Positions 6,206 to 12,891 of a stretch of DNA of 29,456 nucleotides are shown here, piece by piece; within the stretch, counting starts at the first letter, position 1, and each line of letters begins with the position of its first letter. The stretch lies in IMG/VR virus record IMGVR_UViG_3300047297_000121, positions 1-29,456 of that record. One strand, given 5' to 3'. The translations under genes and the position numbers were made by a program. Under the pieces are notes generated by a model that saw nothing but the letters and a program-made list of their open reading frames with translations, had not been told where the DNA came from and did no database searches. The DNA is from a virus.

Positions 6206-6867
6206 ATAAATTCATAAGCGAGGTTACAAACGAGGATTGCATGGAAGGCATGGCGCGTTATCCTGACAAATACTTTGATTTGGCGATTGTTGACCCTCCT
6301 TATGGGATTGGTTATTCAGATGTAGTTGGAAAAAAGAAAAAAGAACATGGATGGAAAGAAAGAAAATCAAGTGAATGGGATTTATATACACCTCCTTTTG
6401 AATATTTTATAGAGTTGTTTAGGGTGTCAAAAAATCAAATTATCTGGGGAGGTAATTATTTTGATTTAAAACCAACAAGATGTTTTTTAATATGGGATAA
6501 AGTACAAAGAATAAACCAGGCTGATTGTGAATTAGCTTGGACATCCTTTTCTTTAAGCGCAAGAATATTTCAATATGCAAGGGGAAATGAAAGTGGATTT
6601 GCTCCTAAATTAAAAGAAATCGAAAAATCATTTGCAAACATTCACCCTACACAAAAGCCCATTGCCCTTTACAAATGGCTTTTAAGCAACTACGCAAAGC
6701 AAGGCGATAAAATACTTGATACGCATTTGGGGAGTGGAAGCAGTCGTATTGCAGCCTATGAAATGGGATTTGATTTTACGGCTTTTGAATTGGATACCGA
6801 ATATTTCGAGGCACAGGAAAAACGATACAAGGCACACATTGCACAACTTAAATTAGAACTTATATAA
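6202..6867 (+). CDS. DNA methyltransferase, beta-class amino type (N6-adenine or N4-cytosine)
   Basis: Encodes 221 residues. Motif IV DPPY is at 31-34 near the N terminus, and the SAM-binding motif (ILDTHLGSGSSRIAA, about 171-185) is near the C terminus after HPTQKP at 148-153. That order, IV then I, marks a beta-class exocyclic-amino DNA methyltransferase. It would methylate adenine or cytosine in phage or host DNA. No cognate restriction enzyme is visible nearby, so it is probably a solitary protective or packaging-linked enzyme. It lies between terS and terL, and its stop overlaps the terL start (TAATG at 6865-6869). Confidence 0.9.
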   Translation: MNKFISEVTNEDCMEGMARYPDKYFDLAIVDPPYGIGYSDVVGKKKKEHGWKERKSSEWDLYTPPFEYFIELFRVSKNQIIWGGNYFDLKPTRCFLIWDKVQRINQADCELAWTSFSLSARIFQYARGNESGFAPKLKEIEKSFANIHPTQKPIALYKWLLSNYAKQGDKILDTHLGSGSSRIAAYEMGFDFTAFELDTEYFEAQEKRYKAHIAQLKLELI

Positions 6868-8534
6868 TGAAATTTATTGAGGATGTTGTTAGTGGGAAGT
6901 TATTATTAGGCAACTATGCAAGGTTGGCAGTTGAACGACATTTGAATGATTTAAAGAATAAGAAATGGGAATACATTTATTCCGAAGCTCACGCCAACAG
7001 GGCTTTTGGCTTTATCTCTGCTTTAAGGCATACAAAGGGCGAATTTGCTGGTCAAAGGTTTAACATCCAGCCTTTCCAGGAGTTTTTTATAAAGGTACTG
7101 TTTGGGTGGCAGAGAAAAGAAGGTGGTAGAAGATTTAGAAAGGCATACCTTGAAATAGCAAGAAAAAACGGCAAGACAGAATTAGCTGCTGCGATTGCTG
7201 TATATTGTTTTTTATGCGATGCTGAAACTGGAGCGGAGGTCTACACAGCTGCAACTACTCGTGATCAGGCAAGGATAGCATTTGATACGGCAAAGGTGAT
7301 GCTTAAATCACTAAAGGCAGATTCAAGGACATTTAATAAGTTAGTCAATGTATTAAAGTATAATTGCAATGTACCATCTACTAATTCTAAATTTGAGGCA
7401 GTTGCATCAGAGGCAGATACACTGGATGGCTTGAATCCACATTATGCAGGTATCGACGAATACCATTCGCATAAAACAAGTGATGTATTAGAGGTAATGG
7501 AGACAGGTATGGGTTCGAGATCACAGCCTTTACTTCTTATTACCACTACGGCTGGGTTTAACCGTGAATCACCTTGTTACCAATTTCGCAAGGTAATGGT
7601 TGACATATTAGAAAATAGGAAAGTAGATAATAGCGTTTTTCCTTTGCTATTTTGCCTTGATGAAGGTGATGACTGGCAGGATAAAAAGAATTGGACTAAA
7701 AGCAATCCTAACCTGGGAGTTACTCCGTATATTAGTTACATGGATGATCAGTATCAAAAGGCATTGAACGAAGGAGCAGCTAAGCAGATACAATTTATGA
7801 CAAAGAATCTAAATGTATGGACAACTACTTCCAGTGTTTGGATATCTAACAGTTATATTGAGCAAACAAGGTTAAAAGTAGATGATGATATTCTGTATAA
7901 CAAAAAATGCTTTGCAGGGTTAGACCTTGCCTCCACTCGTGACATTGCGGCCTTAGTGCTTTGTTTTCCTGTGCAACAAGGACTTGATAAGCCACATATC
8001 AAATCCTATTTCTTTTGCCCAGAGGATAACGTAAGGGAGAGATCGCTATCTGATGGAGTGCCTTATGTACAATGGGCGCAAGATGAAGATATAATAATGA
8101 CAGAAGGTAATGTTACAGATTACGACTTTATAAAAGCTAAAGTAATTGAGTTAACAGTAAAGTATAAAATAGAATGTATAGCCTTTGATAGATGGAATGC
8201 ATCACAGTTGGTTATACAGCTCACAAATGATGGTGCAAATATGAAACCATTTGGGCAAGGTTTTATTTCAATGTCTGCTCCAACAAAAGAGATAGAGAAG
8301 ATGTTTTTATCAAATGAGATTACTCATGATGGTAATCCAGTAATGGAATGGATGATGACAAACGTGATGTTGAGGTTTGATCCGGCTGGAAATATAAAGA
8401 TAGATAAAGCTAAGTCAACAGAGAAGGTAGATGGGCCGGTAGCAATGGTAATGGCTTATGCACAAATCATGGTTGAAGATAGACCAACCATCTACACATC
8501 CGGAGAAAGAGAGCAAGGATTATTAATGTTGTAA
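6867..8534 (+). CDS. terL: Terminase large subunit
   Basis: Encodes 555 residues, the usual length for Terminase_1-type proteins. ATPase: a deviant Walker A ARKNGKTE at 98-105, Walker B ending GIDEYH at 195-200 (D197, E198), and ITTTAGFN near 225-232 as coupling motif. Nuclease: FAGLDLASTRDIAAL with D353 and D359, and AFDRWNASQ with D441, which fit the RNase H-like metal site. It drives ATP-dependent DNA translocation into the prohead and cuts genome ends. The upstream HNH and P27 TerS fit a cos-type packaging system. Confidence 0.95.
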   Translation: MKFIEDVVSGKLLLGNYARLAVERHLNDLKNKKWEYIYSEAHANRAFGFISALRHTKGEFAGQRFNIQPFQEFFIKVLFGWQRKEGGRRFRKAYLEIARKNGKTELAAAIAVYCFLCDAETGAEVYTAATTRDQARIAFDTAKVMLKSLKADSRTFNKLVNVLKYNCNVPSTNSKFEAVASEADTLDGLNPHYAGIDEYHSHKTSDVLEVMETGMGSRSQPLLLITTTAGFNRESPCYQFRKVMVDILENRKVDNSVFPLLFCLDEGDDWQDKKNWTKSNPNLGVTPYISYMDDQYQKALNEGAAKQIQFMTKNLNVWTTTSSVWISNSYIEQTRLKVDDDILYNKKCFAGLDLASTRDIAALVLCFPVQQGLDKPHIKSYFFCPEDNVRERSLSDGVPYVQWAQDEDIIMTEGNVTDYDFIKAKVIELTVKYKIECIAFDRWNASQLVIQLTNDGANMKPFGQGFISMSAPTKEIEKMFLSNEITHDGNPVMEWMMTNVMLRFDPAGNIKIDKAKSTEKVDGPVAMVMAYAQIMVEDRPTIYTSGEREQGLLML

Positions 8535-8797
8535 TGTACCTAATTGAAAAGCTAAAAATGTCAATTATGGAGATATTAATGAAAAAAAATGAGTATGCCG
8601 AGCAAGTCAGGCAAATTAATTGTACAAGTGGCTATTTTCATAGATTTTACGAACTTGTGAGCGATTATCCCAGGCATGAGGATGCTTGGCAGAAACTTGA
8701 GGAGGAAAGAGGTGAGTTAGGTCTTGATGAGAAATATAGCAGCTATAATTCTTTTCGAAAGGCAAAGAAAACATATATGGACATTAGGTTTGTTTAA
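8534..8797 (+). CDS. Hypothetical protein between terL and portal
   Basis: Encodes 87 residues. The start overlaps the terL stop (TAATG), though internal ATGs at 8558 and 8579 are also possible. The sequence looks helical and charged (a YPRHEDAWQKLEEERGELGL segment, then SSYNSFRKAKKTYM). No known domain is recognised. Position between terL and portal is a common site for small accessory genes in phages of this type. Confidence 0.6.
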   Translation: MYLIEKLKMSIMEILMKKNEYAEQVRQINCTSGYFHRFYELVSDYPRHEDAWQKLEEERGELGLDEKYSSYNSFRKAKKTYMDIRFV

Positions 8798-8843
8798 CGT
8801 GTTACTGTAAGTTGTTGATTTCATACTGATTTTGTTTATTTTT

Positions 8844-8882
8844 ACCGCATGGCAATACTTGATACCATGCGGTCTTTTTTTT
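8844..8882 (+). terminator. Terminator-like hairpin across the portal start codon
   Basis: ACCGCATGG at 8844-8852 pairs perfectly with CCATGCGGT at 8865-8873 around a 12-base loop, followed by C and T8 at 8875-8882. It has all parts of an intrinsic terminator, but the portal ATG (8849-8851) lies inside its left arm and an in-frame second ATG (8867) in its right arm. It could attenuate transcription into the head genes or hide the start codon. It may instead be fortuitous coding sequence. Confidence 0.55.
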
Positions 8883-10126
8883 CTACGAAGCGAGGTTCGA
8901 TAGAAAATCCATCTACACCTATAAACGGTGACACTTTAGGTGCATTGTTTCAGCGTGGCAGTGCTGCTGGTGTGGCAGTAGATGAATATGCAATCATAGG
9001 TCTTCCTGCTTTTTACCGTGCTACACAAATACTTGGTGGTGTAGTAGCTTCTATTCCTTTTGATATTATTGAGAAACAAGAGAACGGAGGAATAAGAATT
9101 GCGAAGGATCATCCTAACTATAAAGTAGTATCAAGAGAGCCATCTGACTTATATACTTCCCACACTTTTTATAAGACAATGGTTTTGCATTACCTGGCGC
9201 ATGGTGCATTTTACGCAGCCATTAACAGGAATAGCATAACTACAAGAATAAACAGCCTGACTATTCTTAATCCTACTAAAATGGAGATAGGATATAATAG
9301 CCGGAATGAACTTGTTTTTAAAAACAAAGAGAATAATAAGACATATAAAGGTGAGAATATCATCTATATACCTAATCTTGCATGGGATGGCGTTAAGGCG
9401 TTGTTAGTGCCAGACGTTCACCGTGACAATTTTGGGTTAGCTTTAGCAAACAGAAACTACGGTGCTAATTTTTATAAAAATGGTGCGCATCTCAATGGTG
9501 TGCTAAAGCATCCAGGAAGATTAACTAATGAGGCATACGACAGATTAAAAGGTAGCTTTAACCGTGCTTTTGGTGGAAGTCAAAATGCAGGAGGTACTGC
9601 TATTTTAGAGGAAGGTATGGATTTCCAAAAAGTAGGTCTTAATCCATCCGATGCAGCATTTAATGAAACAAAGAAAGCTACTATATCAGATATAGCAAGA
9701 ATAACAGGTGTTCCTGGTGTTCTTTTAGAAGATATGGACAAAGCTACTTTTGGCAATATGGAACAATTAAGCCAAATGTTTGTCAATTATACTATCATGC
9801 CTTTGTGCGAAACCATAGAGGCAGAATTTAATAAGAAGATATTTTTTGAGGCAGAAAAGGACAAGTATACTACTCGTTTTAATCTTGATGGATTACTTCG
9901 TGGCGATATAGCAGCAAGGTCTTCCTACTACACTACGATGCGTAATGTACTGGCAATGTCACCTAATGAGATTAGGATAAAAGAAAACATGAATCCCTAT
10001 GAAGGTGGTGATAGCTATGAGTTACCATTAGCATCTAATATTAAAATAGAGCCATCCTCTGAAGGTATTGCACATGAGCAAGAAGAGGATGAGTTAGATA
10101 TAAACGAAGATAATGGCGCACAGTGA
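8849..10126 (+). CDS. Portal protein, HK97 family
   Basis: Encodes 425 residues. Recognised from the family pattern: IGLPAFYRATQILGGVVASIPFDI near 45-70, YKTMVLHYLAHGAFYAAINRN, FYKNGAHLNGVL, and ARITGVPGVLLEDMDKATFGNMEQLSQMFVNYTIMPLCETIEAEFNKKIF in the C-terminal half, all typical of Phage_portal. It forms the dodecameric ring at the capsid vertex for DNA entry and tail attachment. Start chosen at 8849; the second in-frame ATG at 8867 (MRSFFSTKRG) is possible, as it lies just past the hairpin. The last 40 residues are acidic and probably disordered. The next gene overlaps by 14 bases in another frame. Confidence 0.93.
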   Translation: MAILDTMRSFFSTKRGSIENPSTPINGDTLGALFQRGSAAGVAVDEYAIIGLPAFYRATQILGGVVASIPFDIIEKQENGGIRIAKDHPNYKVVSREPSDLYTSHTFYKTMVLHYLAHGAFYAAINRNSITTRINSLTILNPTKMEIGYNSRNELVFKNKENNKTYKGENIIYIPNLAWDGVKALLVPDVHRDNFGLALANRNYGANFYKNGAHLNGVLKHPGRLTNEAYDRLKGSFNRAFGGSQNAGGTAILEEGMDFQKVGLNPSDAAFNETKKATISDIARITGVPGVLLEDMDKATFGNMEQLSQMFVNYTIMPLCETIEAEFNKKIFFEAEKDKYTTRFNLDGLLRGDIAARSSYYTTMRNVLAMSPNEIRIKENMNPYEGGDSYELPLASNIKIEPSSEGIAHEQEEDELDINEDNGAQ

Positions 10127-11045
10127 TTATCCCCAGGCAGCGACTAACGCTGCAAAGAAAGCAAGGAAACACAAGGAAGACAATGGTTCTTCTTGTGGTA
10201 CATCTGTTGGCTGGACAAGAGCAAGGCAGTTAGCTAACAGAGAGGCATTAAGTGACGATGAGGTTATTAGAACATATAGTTTTTTAAGCAGAGCCAAAGT
10301 ATATGACCAAGGCAAATATTTTGACGAGAACGAGAATGAGATATGTGGAAGCATTATGTACGATGCCTGGGGAGGAAGTAGTATGTTACCTTGGGCAGAA
10401 AGTAGAGCAAAGAAAATAATGGACGAAAGGTCTAAAGAAAATAATATGGAAAAAAGAAGTATAAATTTCGAATTAAGAGCTAAACCGGAAAGCCGTACCA
10501 TCTTTGGCACTGCCACAGTGTTTAATTCTGCCTATGACATGGGTTGGTACGATGAGGAGATGGCACCAGAGTCATTAAATGAAGCTGACATGAAAGATGT
10601 TGTTGCTTTATTTAACCATGACCAAAACATGGTACTTGCCAGGACATCATCTGGCACCTTAAAATTAAATGTTACTGGTAATTCAATGGAGTACGAATTT
10701 GAGGCACCAAACACAACATTAGGTAATGATCTCTTGGAGATGGTTAAACGTGGTGATGTGTATCAAAGTAGTTTTGCTTTTACTGTTGAAAAAGAAGACT
10801 GGCAAGAGAGATCGGGCATGAAACCTAAAAGAGTTATACGGTCAATAAAGAAAGTGTATGATGTTTCTCCTGTAACCTATCCAGCTAATCCAGATACAAT
10901 GGTAGCTAAAAGAAGTTATGAGGCTACTAAGGAGATAGATGAAGATTTACAAAAGGTGATTGATATATCTGTTAGGTCAGAAATTAATATACAGAACGAG
11001 CTACGCAGGAATGCCCTGCATTTATTAAATTTAAAAACAAAATAA
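10113..11045 (+). CDS. HK97-type prohead protease with N-terminal accessory domain
   Basis: Encodes 310 residues. Residues 1 to about 103 (SDYPQAATNAAKKARKH, GWTRARQLANREALS, RTYSFLSRAKVYD, DAWGGSSMLPWAESR) match a small domain often found fused to head proteases or other phage morphogenesis proteins. The protease follows from about 112: MEKRSINFELRAKPESRTIFGTATVFN, ALFNHD with probable catalytic H169, and VYQSSFAF with S219/S220 as nucleophile region, as in Peptidase_S78/U35. It matures the capsid by removing the delta domain of the major capsid protein. An internal ATG at 10446, after an A-rich leader, could yield the protease alone. Confidence 0.92.
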   Translation: MAHSDYPQAATNAAKKARKHKEDNGSSCGTSVGWTRARQLANREALSDDEVIRTYSFLSRAKVYDQGKYFDENENEICGSIMYDAWGGSSMLPWAESRAKKIMDERSKENNMEKRSINFELRAKPESRTIFGTATVFNSAYDMGWYDEEMAPESLNEADMKDVVALFNHDQNMVLARTSSGTLKLNVTGNSMEYEFEAPNTTLGNDLLEMVKRGDVYQSSFAFTVEKEDWQERSGMKPKRVIRSIKKVYDVSPVTYPANPDTMVAKRSYEATKEIDEDLQKVIDISVRSEINIQNELRRNALHLLNLKTK

Positions 11046-12271
11046 TGAACTCTAAGTTGTTAAGAGAAAAGCGGGCTTCCGATTATGCTATAATGGAAGA
11101 CTTGCAGAAGAGAGCAGCTAACGAAGGTCGTCTAATGAATGCCGAGGAATTGGCACAATGGGATGCCGCAGATGCTAACTTTAAAAATTATACAGAGCAG
11201 ATTTCTCGTCTTGAAAGATGGAGTGAAATTAACTCTGAGGAAAGAGGTATTAATCCAGTAGAGCAGACTATTGCTGCAATGCCAAGAGATGCCAGGGAGA
11301 TTGTAAAATCACCAGAGTATCACACAGCATTCATGAAAGCACTTGCAAAGCGTGACTTGACAAGCAACGAGCAATCAATGCTTAGAGAGATGCGTGGCAC
11401 TGCTACGATTACAACTGCGGAAACTGGTCTTGCAGGTGGTTATGTGATTCCTTACCAATTCTCTAATGAATTAGAGAAAACAATGGCATACTACGGCCCG
11501 ATGCTTAATGTTAGCCGTATAATCACTACTCCACAGGCAGGTACTTTGTACTGGCCAAAGGTTAATGATACAGCTACTGCTGGAACATGGCACACTGAAG
11601 GCGGAGCCGTGACTGTTCAGGATATGTCATTTACAAGAGAGACTTTTTCTGCTCACGTTTTAAACACACTTGTAAAAGTATCTGTTGAATGGGCAAATGA
11701 TGAGTTTGGTCTATTGAACACAGAATTACCAATTATGTTAGGTGAGCGTTTAGGTCGTGGCTTGAACACTGCATTTACTACTGGTGATGGTTCTGGAAAG
11801 CCAACTGGATTTAAAGATGCTGCACCTTCTGGTGTTGAATCTGCATCTACCGGTGCCTTTACCGCTGCTAACTTAGTTGAGCTTGTTCACTCTGTTGACA
11901 TTGCTTACCGTAACTCACCATCTGCTGCATTCATGATGCACGATCAGATTTTGAGCGCAGTTAGAAAGTTGAACTTGGACACTAATAATACTACTTTGTT
12001 CCAGCCATCTCTTAGAGAAGGAACACCAGATAGATTGTTAGGTTACCAATTTTTTGTAAACAATGATCTACCATCAACACAGGCTGCTGATGCAAAGATT
12101 ATTTATTTTGGAGATTGGTCTAAGTACATAATCCGCCAGGTGGCAAACAATGTGCTTGTGCCATTGCGTGAGCGTTTTATGGATGAGATGGAGTTAGGCT
12201 TTTTAATGTATGCAAGATTTGATGGCAAGTTGATACAGACTGCTGCAATAAAGCACTTAAAGAATCTGTAA
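11045..12271 (+). CDS. Major capsid protein, HK97 fold
   Basis: Encodes 408 residues. Residues 1 to about 115 are helical and charged and correspond to the scaffolding delta domain; cleavage probably falls close to EMRGTATITT (115-124). The capsid fold follows: GGYVIPYQFSNELEKTM, the E-loop region near WPKVND-TATAGTWHTEGG, VSVEWANDEFGLLNTELP, LGRGLNTAFTTGDGSGKPTG, and the P-domain end with FGDWSKYIIRQVANNV and RFDGKL. This is the typical Phage_capsid (PF05065) pattern. The start overlaps the protease stop by one base (TAATG). It is the only gene of the head module with clearly more codon use of the GCT/GGT type, as expected for a highly made protein. Confidence 0.95.
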   Translation: MNSKLLREKRASDYAIMEDLQKRAANEGRLMNAEELAQWDAADANFKNYTEQISRLERWSEINSEERGINPVEQTIAAMPRDAREIVKSPEYHTAFMKALAKRDLTSNEQSMLREMRGTATITTAETGLAGGYVIPYQFSNELEKTMAYYGPMLNVSRIITTPQAGTLYWPKVNDTATAGTWHTEGGAVTVQDMSFTRETFSAHVLNTLVKVSVEWANDEFGLLNTELPIMLGERLGRGLNTAFTTGDGSGKPTGFKDAAPSGVESASTGAFTAANLVELVHSVDIAYRNSPSAAFMMHDQILSAVRKLNLDTNNTTLFQPSLREGTPDRLLGYQFFVNNDLPSTQAADAKIIYFGDWSKYIIRQVANNVLVPLRERFMDEMELGFLMYARFDGKLIQTAAIKHLKNL

Positions 12272-12288
12272 ATAATAGGGGATAGTAC

Positions 12289-12314
12289 AGGGATGGGTAG
12301 CAATATCCATCCCT
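12289..12314 (+). other. Stem-loop after the capsid gene
   Basis: AGGGATGG at 12289-12296 pairs with CCATCCCT at 12307-12314 (8 bp, 10-base loop). No T-run follows, so it is not a convincing terminator. It may stabilise the 3' end of the capsid message. Confidence 0.5.
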
Positions 12315-12330
12315 TATTAAAAATATAGAC

Positions 12331-12891
12331 ATGGCTTGGAAAGTAACAACGGCACCTGCAACAGAAATATTTACGCTACAAGAAGTAAAAGATTATCTTA
12401 AAGTTGATGATTCAACAGAAGATACTCTTATATCTACATTGCTTCAAAGTGCAAGGCAAGCAGCTGAAAGTTATCTTAATCAAGCATTAATTACTCAGAC
12501 TATTACAGAAAAGTTAGACAAGCTTTCTGATCCTACGATTTATTTATCTGTATCTCCTGTTATTGCTGTTTCATCATTTCAATATAAGGATAATGATAAT
12601 ACTACACAAACATTTGCAGCTGCTAATTATGTGGTAGATAATTTTATAAAGCCTGCAAGATTAGCATTAGCATACGGATCAACATGGCCGACATTGTACG
12701 GTAATATAAATGATGTTACCATTACCTATACAGCAGGTTATGGCACAGAGCCAAGCGGTGTACCTGCACAAATAAGACAAGCCATTTTATTAATGGTTAC
12801 AGATGCGTACGATAACAGACAAGATTATGTCAAAAGATTACCAACAGCATCTGAATATTTATTAGACCAATATCGCGTTCAAGTATTATAA
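12331..12891 (+). CDS. Head-tail connector protein (gp6-like)
   Basis: Encodes 186 residues. The N-terminal helices LTLQ-type start (FTLQEVKDYLKVDDSTEDTLISTLLQSARQAAESYLNQAL) and the later VTITYTAGYGTEPSGVPAQIRQAILLMVTDAYDNRQDY match the Phage_connect_1/gp6-like head-tail connector family, which docks under the portal as a ring. The family is often about 100 residues; here a beta-rich insertion between them brings it to 186, as in many related phages. The stop overlaps the next start by one base. Confidence 0.88.
   Translation: MAWKVTTAPATEIFTLQEVKDYLKVDDSTEDTLISTLLQSARQAAESYLNQALITQTITEKLDKLSDPTIYLSVSPVIAVSSFQYKDNDNTTQTFAAANYVVDNFIKPARLALAYGSTWPTLYGNINDVTITYTAGYGTEPSGVPAQIRQAILLMVTDAYDNRQDYVKRLPTASEYLLDQYRVQVL

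Noticed and set aside
8806-8838. Possible promoter before the portal gene (TGATTTTG near 8827-8834)
   Set aside because: It breaks the TAnnTTTG consensus at the second base and has no well-placed partner element; too weak to list.
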